Part shown: in pieces, positions 45,021 to 55,611 of the stretch
How positions within the stretch are numbered: the first letter of the stretch is position 1
Layout of the letters: each line of letters opens with the position of its first letter
DNA from: Qipengyuania_B sp965214525
GTDB taxonomy: Bacteria; Pseudomonadota; Alphaproteobacteria; Sphingomonadales; Sphingomonadaceae
DNA length: 64,000 nt
Direction of reading: 5' to 3'
Assembly: GCA_965214525.1 (NCBI GenBank)
Contig: OZ243959.1
Location: 868,001-932,000, forward strand
Program-made: the position numbers and the translations under genes
Notes under the pieces: generated by a model
Told to the model about the DNA's origin: nothing
The model's database searches: none
What the model saw: only the letters and a program-made list of their open reading frames with translations

Positions 45021-46226
45021 TCAATTGCAACTATCTCTCAAGAGACAGCCTCCAGCTTTCGAACCGAATAATTCAAACAAGTAAAAGCTATCATGCGGCC
45101 CCGGCGAAGCCTCCGGATGATACTGCACGCCGAACGCCCGCTTGCCCTTGATCGCTATGCCGCAATTGGTGCCGTCGAACAGCGAACGATGCGTTTCTTC
45201 CACCCCGTCCGGCAAGGTCTCGCCATCCACCGCAAAGCCATGGTTCATGGCGGTGATCTCGACCAATCCTTCGCTCGCGCCCCACCCTTCCCCGACACGC
45301 TGAACTGGATGGTTCGCGCCGCGATGGCCCTGGAACATCTTGGCGGTCTTCGCTCCCGCCGCGAGGCCGAGCAACTGGTGGCCAAGGCAAATGCCGAAGA
45401 TCGGCACGTCCCGCTCCAGCAGGCCCTTTATCACCGGCACGGCGTATTCGCCCGTTGCCGCCGGGTCGCCAGGTCCGTTGGACAGGAACACGCCGTCCGG
45501 CCGCAGTTCCAAGATATCGTCGAGCGAAAATCGCGCTGGCACCACCGTCACCCGCGCCCCGGCCTTGACCAGATTGCGGAAGATATTGTCTTTCGAACCA
45601 TAGTCGATGGCGACGACATGAGGTCCATGGTCTTTGGATGCGGCATACCCTTCACCCAACGCCCAAGGCCCGCCCATCCAGCGCACCTTGTCGCCGCGCG
45701 TGACAAGCCCGGCAAGATCCGTTCCCTCCAGCCCGCGCCATTTTTGTGCTTTCTTTAGCAAGGCTGCAACATCGAAGGCCCCCTTTGGATGATAAGCGAT
45801 CGCTGCATTGGGCGCGCCCGTCATGCGAATACGCCTTGTCAGCGCCCGCGTATCGACCCCCGCCAGGCCGACCTTGCCTTGCTCCGCCAGCCAGTCCGAA
45901 AAGCTGCTGTCAGCGCGGAAGCTGGATTGCGGCGTCACCCGTTCGCGCACGACGCAACCCACCGCGCTGTCCACCGCGCTTTCGATGTCTTCCGCGTTGG
46001 CTCCGACATTGCCGATATGGGGAAAGGTGAAGGTGACGATCTGCGCGGCGTAGCTGGGATCGGTCATGACCTCCTGATAGCCGGTCATCGCGGTGTTGAA
46101 GCATACTTCGCCGGTCGCCTCGCCCACAGCCCCGAATCCCTCGCCCCAGATAATGGTTCCATCCGCCAGCACCAGACAGCCGGTCGCTCCTTCGGGTCGC
46201 GCGTGCGCAGATGCGGACAGGGCCAT
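45021..46226 (-). CDS. carA: Carbamoyl-phosphate synthase, small subunit
   Basis: A 401-residue glutaminase subunit that feeds ammonia to CarB. Start ATG 46226 (MALSASAHARPEG) precedes ATGCLVLADGTIIWGEGFG. The class I amidotransferase triad is complete: PIFGICLGHQLLGLA (Cys), and GVQYHPEASPGPHDS (His, Glu). The usual C-terminus FYLFE-RF is replaced after FELF by GSKAGGCLLRDSCN, encoded by AT-rich codons, which suggests that the 3' end was rewritten when the adjoining insert arrived. A separate 640-bp gap divides it from carB. Confidence 0.96.
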   Translation of the reverse strand: MALSASAHARPEGATGCLVLADGTIIWGEGFGAVGEATGEVCFNTAMTGYQEVMTDPSYAAQIVTFTFPHIGNVGANAEDIESAVDSAVGCVVRERVTPQSSFRADSSFSDWLAEQGKVGLAGVDTRALTRRIRMTGAPNAAIAYHPKGAFDVAALLKKAQKWRGLEGTDLAGLVTRGDKVRWMGGPWALGEGYAASKDHGPHVVAIDYGSKDNIFRNLVKAGARVTVVPARFSLDDILELRPDGVFLSNGPGDPAATGEYAVPVIKGLLERDVPIFGICLGHQLLGLAAGAKTAKMFQGHRGANHPVQRVGEGWGASEGLVEITAMNHGFAVDGETLPDGVEETHRSLFDGTNCGIAIKGKRAFGVQYHPEASPGPHDSFYLFELFGSKAGGCLLRDSCN

Positions 46227-46370
46227 GGGGCGCTCCGTATTCGGGGGTTGACCGGTGATGTGTGCTAAGTCCCACCCGCTAATCATCGCTGGCTGTCACG
46301 TCAACCTATGCGGCAGCCGGACCCTGCGCTAGAAGCCTGTACATAGATGACAACCATCCACAGGAAAACC

Positions 46371-46826
46371 ATGATCCGCGAGAACGTGCAGGCTGAAACC
46401 ATCGCCGCGATGAAGGGGGGCGACAAGGCGCGCACTGCTGCGCTCCGCCTGATCGGCGCCAAGATCAAGGACCGCGACATCGAACAGCGGACGGCCACGA
46501 GCATGCCCGATGATGACGATCTGGTCACCGACGTCCTGCTCAAGATGGCCAAGCAGCGGCGCGAATCGATCGACATGTTCGAGAATGGCGGGCGGCAGGA
46601 GCTTGCCGACAAGGAGCGCGCGGAGCTGGCAGTTATCGAAGAGTTCCTGCCCCGACAGATGGACGAGGGGGAGACGAAGGTGGCAATCGCGCGGATCAAG
46701 GCCGATCTGGGTGCGGACAGCGTCAAGGATATGGGCCGGGTCATGGCCGAGCTCAAGGCAAGGCATGGCGCGTCGCTCGACATGTCGAGGGCCAGTGGGC
46801 TGGTGAAGGAGAGCCTGACGGGCTAA
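46371..46826 (+). CDS. GatB/YqeY domain protein
   Basis: A 151-residue protein of the YqeY family, related to the tail domain of GatB and thought to bind tRNA. Motifs: AAMKGGDKARTAALRLIGAKIKDRDIE, KQRRESIDMFENGGRQELADKERAEL and IEEFLPRQMDEGE. ATG 46371 with AGGA 5-8 nt upstream is preferred over an ATG at 46347. It precedes dnaG by 9 nt and is divergent from carA. Confidence 0.9.
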   Translation: MIRENVQAETIAAMKGGDKARTAALRLIGAKIKDRDIEQRTATSMPDDDDLVTDVLLKMAKQRRESIDMFENGGRQELADKERAELAVIEEFLPRQMDEGETKVAIARIKADLGADSVKDMGRVMAELKARHGASLDMSRASGLVKESLTG

Positions 46827-46835
46827 GGTCGGGCG

Positions 46836-48647
46836 ATGACGCTGACCCCCCAATGGCTGGACGAGTTGCGGTCGCGGGTGACGCTTTCCTCGGTCATCAT
46901 GCGCACCACCAAGCTGCAGCGAGCCGGGCGGGAGTGGAAGGCGTGCTGCCCCTTCCACAATGAGCAAACGCCCAGTTTCACGGTCAACGATGACAAGGGC
47001 TTCTATCATTGTTTCGGCTGCCAGGCGCATGGCGATGTGTTGCGCTGGATGACCGATCAGCGCGGACTCGGCTTTCTCGACGCGGTGAAGGAGCTGGCAG
47101 AGCAGGCCGGGATGGAGATGCCCCGGCGCGATCCGCAGGCTGCTTCGCGGGCCAAGCGGGCGGCCGGCTTGCGCGATGTGATGCAGGCGGCGCAGGATTT
47201 CTTCGTCGAGCGGCTGCATTCCGCCGAAGGAGCCAAAGCGCGCGACTACCTTTCGTCGCGCGGTTTTGCCGCCGAAATCGTTGCGAGGTTCGGATTTGGT
47301 TACGCGCCGAACAGCGGGAACGCGCTGCGCACGGCACTATCGCGGTTCGATGAGGCCATGCTGATCGAGACCGGGATGCTCATCGCGGTCGATTCCCGCG
47401 AGCCCTACGACAGGTTTCGCGATCGGCTGATGCTCCCCATTCATGACGCACGTGGACGGATCATAGCCTTTGGGGGCCGCATCCTCGACCAGCGCGAAGG
47501 CGTCGCGAAATATCTGAACTCTCCCGATACGCCTTTGTTCGACAAGGGGCGAACCCTGTACAATCTGCACCGTGCTACGCTCCCGGCGCGTCAGAGCGGT
47601 CAAGTGATCGTCGTCGAAGGGTATCTGGATGTGGTCGCGCTGGCCGATGCCGGGATCGATGCTGTGGTTGCGCCTTTGGGAACCGCCGTCGCCGAGATGC
47701 AACTGGAAATGCTGTGGCGACAGGCCGAATGCCCGGTTCTCTGCTTCGATGGCGACCGCGCTGGACAGCGTGCCACCTTGCGCGCGATCGAACGCGCCCT
47801 GCCGTTGCTGCGTCCGGCGCGCTCGCTGGCCATCGTGCAACTGCCCGGCGATACCGATCCCGACGACTATGTCGGCCAACATGGTCGCACCGCCTTTCAG
47901 CAACTTCTGCGCGAAGCCGAACCATTGGTCGAGACGTTATGGCGCATGGAGCGCGATGCCGCCCCGCTATCCACGCCGGAGGAAAAGGCCGGGTTGAAGG
48001 CCCGTTTGATTGCGCATGCCGACAGGATCGAACATTCCGATATCCGGGCTTTGTATCGGCGGGAATTGCTGGCACGCTTTTCCAGTTTCGCCTTTCCCAA
48101 AAAAGAATGGGATCGTACCCGCGGCCGCTTCGCGGCAGTGCCGGTGGCACAGATGAGCCAGCAAACTCGCCAGCGCCTTGATCGCATTGCAAGCGGCCAG
48201 GATCGGGACAAGTTGTATGTCGCGATCCTCTTCGGTCTGCTGCATCATCCTGGCGAACTCGCAAGGCACGAGGAGCGGTTGCTCGCCTATTGCGCGAAAG
48301 ACACACAACGCAGGTCGTGGCTGGAAACTATCGTGACCGCTACGGAAACGCTTGAACGGCGTGATATTCTGCCCATATCGAGCGATAGCGGACTGCCTCC
48401 ACCGCCGGATAAACACCGATACACCTTCCTTCGTGAAGGCTCTGATCCGGATCGCGCTCGCGAGGATTTGGCCGAAGCTGTTGCCTTACTGGTCGAACGA
48501 CCAGCGTTGGAACTCGCCATCTCGGCGGCGACCGATCGCTTTGACGTAGATCCGGAAGGTGCTTTCGCCGAGCAACAGCGGTTGCTTGATAAAAAGCGGG
48601 AGTTCGAGCGGCGATTTGGCAGGATAGTGAACGGCGCGGCCGGTTAG
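46836..48647 (+). CDS. dnaG: DNA primase
   Basis: A 603-residue primase. The N-terminal zinc domain (CCPFHNEQTPSFTVNDDKGFYHCFGCQAHGD) is followed by the RNA polymerase domain with the TOPRIM motifs VVEGYLDVVAL and FDGDRAGQRA and the metal-binding DTDPDDY segment. The C-terminal helicase-binding region is divergent, as usual. Part of a yqeY-dnaG-rpoD macromolecular synthesis operon. Confidence 0.96.
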   Translation: MTLTPQWLDELRSRVTLSSVIMRTTKLQRAGREWKACCPFHNEQTPSFTVNDDKGFYHCFGCQAHGDVLRWMTDQRGLGFLDAVKELAEQAGMEMPRRDPQAASRAKRAAGLRDVMQAAQDFFVERLHSAEGAKARDYLSSRGFAAEIVARFGFGYAPNSGNALRTALSRFDEAMLIETGMLIAVDSREPYDRFRDRLMLPIHDARGRIIAFGGRILDQREGVAKYLNSPDTPLFDKGRTLYNLHRATLPARQSGQVIVVEGYLDVVALADAGIDAVVAPLGTAVAEMQLEMLWRQAECPVLCFDGDRAGQRATLRAIERALPLLRPARSLAIVQLPGDTDPDDYVGQHGRTAFQQLLREAEPLVETLWRMERDAAPLSTPEEKAGLKARLIAHADRIEHSDIRALYRRELLARFSSFAFPKKEWDRTRGRFAAVPVAQMSQQTRQRLDRIASGQDRDKLYVAILFGLLHHPGELARHEERLLAYCAKDTQRRSWLETIVTATETLERRDILPISSDSGLPPPPDKHRYTFLREGSDPDRAREDLAEAVALLVERPALELAISAATDRFDVDPEGAFAEQQRLLDKKREFERRFGRIVNGAAG

Positions 48648-48719
48648 CCGGCTTCGACAACACGCATTTTACCGGCTCGGCCAACGGTCGCCGGAACGAG
48701 CATATGGACCGAACGTGTA

Positions 48720-50786
<2,067 letters not shown>

Positions 50787-50942
50787 CCGAAACGCAGATG
50801 GGTGAGTAGAGCGCTCGTTTTCGTTTGTCAGCGCTGCCCCGTTAGGGCTGGCCGTTGCCATCTTCAGCTTCCGCTTCCAGCTTCGCGGCTAGGGCTGTGA
50901 ACGGGGGTGGAGCATCGGCCGCAATTGGCTTATGTGCACGGT

Positions 50943-51380
50943 ATGAAGATTGCGATTGCTTCCGACCACGCTGCGCTGGCCCTGAAGGCGGATCTGCGCG
51001 AATGGCTGATCGAACAAGGTTACGAAGTGGCCGACCTCGGTCCGCTTGATGGTGACAGCGTCGATTACCCCGACTTTGGTTACCGATTGGCGGGGGTCGT
51101 TGCAGACGGTACGGCCGATCGGGGAATTGCTTTGTGCGGGTCGGGCGTCGGCATTGCGATTGCCGTCAACCGGAACCCGGCGTGCCGCTGCGCTTTGGTA
51201 TCCGAACCGTATTCCGCAGCGCTTGCCCGCGAACACAACGATGCGAACGTCATCGCCTTCGGTGCGCGTCTTGTCGGTGCCGATCTTGTAAAGGCTTGCA
51301 TCAACGCGTTTCTGCAAACAAAGTTTTCCGGCGGACGCCATCAGCGCCGCGTCGACAAGCTCGCCACCCCGACCATTTGA
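50943..51380 (+). CDS. rpiB: Ribose-5-phosphate isomerase B
   Basis: A 145-residue isomerase of the RpiB/LacAB family. KIAIASDHAALALKADL, DYPDFGYRLAGVVADG and RGIALCGSGVGIAIAVNR (catalytic Cys) are typical, and SEPYSAALAREHNDANVIAFGARLVG completes the site. It makes ribulose-5-phosphate from ribose-5-phosphate. It begins an rpiB-glyA-nrdR series. Confidence 0.95.
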   Translation: MKIAIASDHAALALKADLREWLIEQGYEVADLGPLDGDSVDYPDFGYRLAGVVADGTADRGIALCGSGVGIAIAVNRNPACRCALVSEPYSAALAREHNDANVIAFGARLVGADLVKACINAFLQTKFSGGRHQRRVDKLATPTI

Positions 51381-51393
51381 GGTTCCCCCGTCG

Positions 51394-52713
51394 ATGAGCA
51401 CCGCCCCCGCGCCTTTAACCCCCATCAAGAATGGTTTCTGGACCGATACGCTCAAACAAGCGGACCCCGATGTGTTCGCGGCCGTTCGCAGCGAACTGGC
51501 GCGACAGCAGGACAAGATCGAACTGATCGCGTCGGAGAACATTGCCTCGCTTGCCGTGTTGGAGGCGACGGGCAGCGTGTTCACCAATAAGTATGCCGAG
51601 GGCTATCCTGGCAAGCGCTATTATGGCGGCTGCGAATATGCCGACGCGGTGGAAAATCTCGCCATCGAACGCGCCAAGGCGCTGTTCGGCTGTGCCTTCG
51701 CCAATGTCCAGCCCAATTCCGGCAGTCAGATGAACCAGGCCGTGTTCCTTGCGCTGCTCGAGCCGGGAGACACTTTCATGGGGCTGGACCTCAATTCTGG
51801 CGGCCACCTGACACATGGCAGTCCTGTCAATATGAGCGGCAAGTGGTTCAAGCCGGTCAGTTACGGCGTGCGCAAGGACGACGAGCTGATTGACATGGAT
51901 GCCGTCGCCGCGACCGCGCGCGAGCATCGCCCCAAGCTCATCATTTGCGGCGGCACCGCCTATTCTCGCGATTGGGACTTTGCGCGGTTCCGCGAGATCG
52001 CTGACGAAGTCGGGGCGTGGTTGCTATGCGATATGAGCCATATTTCCGGCTTGGTGGCGGGAGGCGCGCATGCGTCCCCCTTCCCCCATGCGCATGTCGT
52101 CACCACCACGACCCACAAATCCTTGCGCGGCCCGCGTTCCGGCGTCATCTTGACCAATGACGAGGGATTGGCCAAGAAATTCAACTCCGCGGTCTTTCCC
52201 GGCATGCAGGGCGGCCCGCTGATGCATGTCATCGCGGCCAAGGCGGTCGCCTTTGGCGAAGCGCTGCGCCCCGATTTCAAGCGGTATGCGCACAACGTGG
52301 TGGAAAATGCCCGTGTGCTGGCGGCAAGCCTGGAGGAGCAGGGACTGCGCATCGTATCAGGAGGAACGGACAACCATTCCATGCTGGTCGACTTGACCGG
52401 CGCGGGAGATGGCGGGGTCACCGGCAAGGCTGCCGAAAAGGGGCTCGACCGGGCTTATCTTACTTGCAACAAGAACGGCATCCCCTTCGATCAGCGCAGC
52501 CCGTTTGTGACCAGTGGTATCCGGTTGGGAACGCCCGCCGGTACGACACGGGGGTTTGGTCCGGCAGAGTTCCGGCAGATCGGGCGGTTGATCGCCCGGG
52601 TCGTCGAAGGGCTTGCCAAAGCGGGGCCGGAAGGCGATGAGCGGATCGAAGACCAGGTGCGGCGCCAGGTCGGCGAATTATGCGCCCGGTTTCCCGTCTA
52701 TCCAGGAATGTGA
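51394..52713 (+). CDS. glyA: Serine hydroxymethyltransferase
   Basis: A 439-residue PLP enzyme converting serine and tetrahydrofolate to glycine and methylene-THF. Motifs: ASENIASLAVLEATGSVFTNKYAEGYPGKRYYGGCE, and the PLP lysine in VTTTTHKSLRGPRSGVIL. Start ATG 51394 is 13 nt after the rpiB stop. Adjacent small protein and nrdR fit a folate/nucleotide operon. Confidence 0.97.
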   Translation: MSTAPAPLTPIKNGFWTDTLKQADPDVFAAVRSELARQQDKIELIASENIASLAVLEATGSVFTNKYAEGYPGKRYYGGCEYADAVENLAIERAKALFGCAFANVQPNSGSQMNQAVFLALLEPGDTFMGLDLNSGGHLTHGSPVNMSGKWFKPVSYGVRKDDELIDMDAVAATAREHRPKLIICGGTAYSRDWDFARFREIADEVGAWLLCDMSHISGLVAGGAHASPFPHAHVVTTTTHKSLRGPRSGVILTNDEGLAKKFNSAVFPGMQGGPLMHVIAAKAVAFGEALRPDFKRYAHNVVENARVLAASLEEQGLRIVSGGTDNHSMLVDLTGAGDGGVTGKAAEKGLDRAYLTCNKNGIPFDQRSPFVTSGIRLGTPAGTTRGFGPAEFRQIGRLIARVVEGLAKAGPEGDERIEDQVRRQVGELCARFPVYPGM

Positions 52714-52715
52714 CC

Positions 52716-52940
52716 ATGATGAACGATCGTGACCCTTACAAACAGCCAAATATGTTCGACGACGCGAAAGCCGAGATCTCCGGCATGGCGAAGGGCGGCA
52801 TGAAGCATCCCTCGTCCAAGCCGGTGATTGCCGGGGCGGTGATCGGTGGCCTTGCCGGAGCGCTGTTGCCAGTCGTCACCCTTCCCGTCGGCGTGCTCGC
52901 GGGCGCGGGATATGCGCTCTACAACCGCATCAAACGGTAA
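52716..52940 (+). CDS. Small glycine-rich membrane protein
   Basis: A 74-residue protein with a hydrophilic N-terminus and a membrane segment IAGAVIGGLAGALLPVVTLPVGVLAGAGYALYNRIKR, resembling glycine-zipper helices. ATG 52716 is 2 nt after glyA. No function known; the position between glyA and nrdR suggests co-expression. The frame starting at 52680 overlaps glyA and is not used. Confidence 0.6.
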   Translation: MMNDRDPYKQPNMFDDAKAEISGMAKGGMKHPSSKPVIAGAVIGGLAGALLPVVTLPVGVLAGAGYALYNRIKR

Positions 52941-52955
52941 GCCTCAACCCGCTGC

Positions 52956-53438
52956 ATGCGCTGCCCTTTCTGCGCCCATGATGACAGCCAGGTAAAGGAT
53001 TCGCGGCCGACCGAGGACAATGGCGCGATCCGGCGCCGGCGGCAGTGTTCGGGTTGCGGCGCACGTTTTACGACGTTCGAGCGCGTTTTCTTGCGCGAAA
53101 TCGCCGTCGTCAAGCGCGATCCTGAAAGTAGTGGCGAACGACGCGAACCGTTCGATCGAACAAAGCTGGAGCGATCGGTGGCGCTGGCATGCCGGAAGCG
53201 GAACGTTCCGCAGGAACGCATCGACCAACTGGTTTCCGGTATCCAGCGTCAGGTGGAGGTATCGGGCGATAACGAGGTCTCGTCCAGACGTATTGGCGAG
53301 TTGGTCATGGACGGCCTTCGCCAGTTGGACAGCGTCGCGTATATAAGGTTCGCCTCGGTCTATCGCGCTTTCTCTGAAGCGCGCGACTTCGAGGAGTTCG
53401 CCAGTACGGTGCTGCAAGCGCCACCACCCGATGGTTGA
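52956..53438 (+). CDS. nrdR: Transcriptional repressor NrdR
   Basis: A 160-residue ATP/dATP-sensing repressor of ribonucleotide reductase genes. The zinc ribbon MRCPFCAHDDSQVKDSRPTEDNGAIRRRRQCSGCGARFTTFERV is complete, and the ATP cone (VKRDPESSGERREPFDRTKLERSV) follows. Standard placement after glyA in alphaproteobacteria. Its end overlaps trmJ by 8 nt. Confidence 0.96.
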   Translation: MRCPFCAHDDSQVKDSRPTEDNGAIRRRRQCSGCGARFTTFERVFLREIAVVKRDPESSGERREPFDRTKLERSVALACRKRNVPQERIDQLVSGIQRQVEVSGDNEVSSRRIGELVMDGLRQLDSVAYIRFASVYRAFSEARDFEEFASTVLQAPPPDG

Positions 53439-54177
53439 GCCGCAACCGCCAATCATCGTCCTCGTCCGTCCCCAATTGGGGGAGAATATTGGCAAGAGCG
53501 CACGGGCGATGCTGAATTTCGGACTGACGCGATTGCGCCTGGTAAGCCCGCGCGATGGATGGCCCAACCCCAGTGCCGGGCCGGCGGCGGCCGGGGCGGA
53601 TACGGTCCTCGCCAATGCGCGCGTGTTCGATACGACGGCAGAAGCGGTCGCCGATTGCGGGCACGTCTACGCAACCACCGTTCGCAAGCGCGGCGTGACC
53701 AAACCGGTCGTGACGCCGGAGGAGGCAGCGCGTGATATCGTCTCGCTGCCCGGTCGCAGCGCAATCCTGTTCGGACCGGAGCGATCGGGTCTCGACATGC
53801 AGGACGTTGCGCTCGCGCGATCCATCCTGACAGTCCCCATCAATCCGCAGTTCGGTTCGTTGAACCTCGCGCAAGCAGTGATCCTGTGCGTCTACGAATG
53901 GTCGAAGGCGATGAGAACATTCGCCGAGGATGCAAGTAACCTGCAGCAGCCGACGCGGGAGGAAACTCTTCCTCCGGCGCCCCAAGCCGATCTTGATGGC
54001 CTGATCGCACATCTTGAGAACATGCTGGAGCCCAAGGGATACTTTCTGCCGCCCGAGCGGACCGATGTGTCACGGCGCACCTTGCGCGGTGTCCTGACGA
54101 AGCCTGGCTGGAATCATCTTGAGGTGCGTACCCTGCGCGGTATCCTGACAACGCTGCAGCGGCAGGAGCGCCATTAG
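53431..54177 (+). CDS. trmJ: tRNA (Cm32/Um32) methyltransferase TrmJ-like
   Basis: A 248-residue SPOUT methyltransferase. VLVRPQLGENIGKSARAMLNFGL, SAILFGPERSGLDMQDVALARSILTVPINPQFGSLNLAQAVILCVYEW are the TrmH/TrmJ knot motifs. The C-terminal ~80 residues (RGVLTKPGWNHLEVRTLRGILTTLQRQ) are the TrmJ extension. It would 2'-O-methylate position 32 of certain tRNAs. Its TAG stop interlocks with the chorismate mutase stop. Confidence 0.88.
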   Translation: MVEPQPPIIVLVRPQLGENIGKSARAMLNFGLTRLRLVSPRDGWPNPSAGPAAAGADTVLANARVFDTTAEAVADCGHVYATTVRKRGVTKPVVTPEEAARDIVSLPGRSAILFGPERSGLDMQDVALARSILTVPINPQFGSLNLAQAVILCVYEWSKAMRTFAEDASNLQQPTREETLPPAPQADLDGLIAHLENMLEPKGYFLPPERTDVSRRTLRGVLTKPGWNHLEVRTLRGILTTLQRQERH

Positions 54178-54485
54178 CGATGGTGTTGGTCCCACTCGGC
54201 AAGTTCGTACGCGATCGAGGTTTCCACAAGCTGGTTCCAAATCTCACCGATCGGCCCGGCGGGCAGGCCGCGCCGCGCAGCATCCTGTCGCACGCCGTCG
54301 ATGACCTGCGCCTTGCGAATTTCGTCGCGTACGGTGTTCCGGTCGCCCTTGATGCGCGCCGCTGCTCGCATATAGCCAAAGCGGCGGTCGATAAGGGCCA
54401 TCAGTTCGCGATCGGTCGCATCGACGGCCTGCCGCACTTCCGCCATCGTGGTGCACTCGTCGGGCGTGGCGGTGGCGTCCTTCAT
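54174..54485 (-). CDS. Chorismate mutase, AroQ class
   Basis: A 103-residue monofunctional chorismate mutase converting chorismate to prephenate for phenylalanine/tyrosine. The AroQ helix motifs are RQAVDATDRELMALIDRRFGYMRAAARIKGDRNTVRDEIRKAQVIDGVR and the C-terminal EIWNQLVETSIAYE. It shares bases of its stop with trmJ on the opposite strand. No signal peptide, so cytoplasmic. Confidence 0.85.
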   Translation of the reverse strand: MKDATATPDECTTMAEVRQAVDATDRELMALIDRRFGYMRAAARIKGDRNTVRDEIRKAQVIDGVRQDAARRGLPAGPIGEIWNQLVETSIAYELAEWDQHHR

Positions 54486-54697
54486 CGTGACGCACCTCTG
54501 CCCCCAACAGCGCGGTTTGTCGAGGGTCGCACGCGATCTTGACCGGGTCTGGCGCGACGGCTAAGGCGCTCGCTTCGCGAATTGGCTCCGCACCCCGGTG
54601 AAGCGGCAGCCGCGTCAGGCACAGCGGTCTGGCGGTGCGATACCGGGTTCGATGGCGAGCCATTTGCGGCTCGTTTAAGCAAATTGGAGAACACAAA

Positions 54698-55312
54698 ATG
54701 TCGAAGCGCAAGAGCGCCAAGCACAAGCTCGATCGCCGCATGGGCGAAAACATCTGGGGCCGGCCGAACAGCCCGGTCAACAAGCGGTCATACGGTCCCG
54801 GCCAGCATGGCCAGCGCCGCAAGGGCAAGACCAGCGATTTTGGGCTGCAGTTGCGGGCAAAACAGAAGCTGAAAGGCTATTACGGCGACGTTACCGAGAA
54901 GCAGTTCAAACGAACTTATCAGGAAGCGAGCCGGTTGAAAGGCGATACCGGACAAAACCTGATCGGTCTGCTCGAACAGCGGCTCGACATGGTGGTCTAT
55001 CGTGCGAAATTCGCGCCGACGATCTTCTCCGCGCGGCAAGTGGTCAATCACGGGCACATCCTGGTGAACGGGGTCAAGTGCAACATCCCCAGCCGCCGTG
55101 TCGAAGTAGGCGATGTCATCAGCCTTGGCAGCAAGGCCAAGGAGATGGCTTTGATCATCGAAGCGCAAAGCCTGGCGGAGCGCGACATTCCGGATTACGT
55201 CGTGCCCGACGGTAACGAAAAGATCACCTTCAGCCGCGTGCCCAAGCTCGACGAAGTGCCGTACCCGGTGACGATGGAACCCAATCTGGTCGTCGAGTTC
55301 TATTCGCGTTGA
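54698..55312 (+). CDS. rpsD: 30S ribosomal protein S4
   Basis: A 204-residue S4. MSKRKSAKHKLDRRMGENIWG, YGPGQHGQRRKGKTSDFGLQLRAKQKLKGYYG and the S4 domain NLIGLLEQRLDMVVYRAKFAPTIFSARQVVNHGHILVNG are diagnostic. ATG 54698 follows GGAGA. It stands as a single gene, with its own terminator, in a typical alphaproteobacterial location. Confidence 0.98.
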   Translation: MSKRKSAKHKLDRRMGENIWGRPNSPVNKRSYGPGQHGQRRKGKTSDFGLQLRAKQKLKGYYGDVTEKQFKRTYQEASRLKGDTGQNLIGLLEQRLDMVVYRAKFAPTIFSARQVVNHGHILVNGVKCNIPSRRVEVGDVISLGSKAKEMALIIEAQSLAERDIPDYVVPDGNEKITFSRVPKLDEVPYPVTMEPNLVVEFYSR

Positions 55313-55336
55313 TTGTCAATGATATGTGTCGGATTG

Positions 55337-55363
55337 GGGCGGCCTGTGCGGGCCGCCCTTTTT
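55337..55363 (+). terminator. Intrinsic terminator after rpsD
   Basis: GGGCGGCC pairs with GGCCGCCC across a TGTGCG loop (8-bp all-GC stem), followed by TTTTT. It lies 24 nt past the rpsD stop. Confidence 0.9.
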
Positions 55364-55410
55364 CGTATGAAAATGCTGTAATTTGAGACAGACGGCGGGA
55401 ACCCCGAAAC

Positions 55411-55611
55411 ATGCTGACGGGTTTTTTCAGCAGGATGACGGAATATCGTTTCATTACTCCGCAGCGGGTCGGGAAGTGGTATCGCGACCTTCGCGAAGCG
55501 CAGCGTTTCGCGAATACGATCGGTGCGGGCTTTCTCGATGCCGCCGGTCGCTTTCAGGCGTACCGTGGCACCGTGCTGGAGTTTCGCGAAAGTCAGGTGC
55601 CTGCGGAATAG
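55411..55611 (+). CDS. Small conserved-looking protein
   Basis: A 66-residue frame: MLTGFFSRMTEYRFITPQR, then VGKWYRDLREAQRFANTIGAGFLD and FQAYRGTVLEFRES. It reads like a small folded protein and uses normal codons, but no family is recognised. A start at ATG 55435 (MTEYRF) is possible. Its 3' end overlaps the tgt end by 19 nt on the opposite strand. Confidence 0.5.
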   Translation: MLTGFFSRMTEYRFITPQRVGKWYRDLREAQRFANTIGAGFLDAAGRFQAYRGTVLEFRESQVPAE

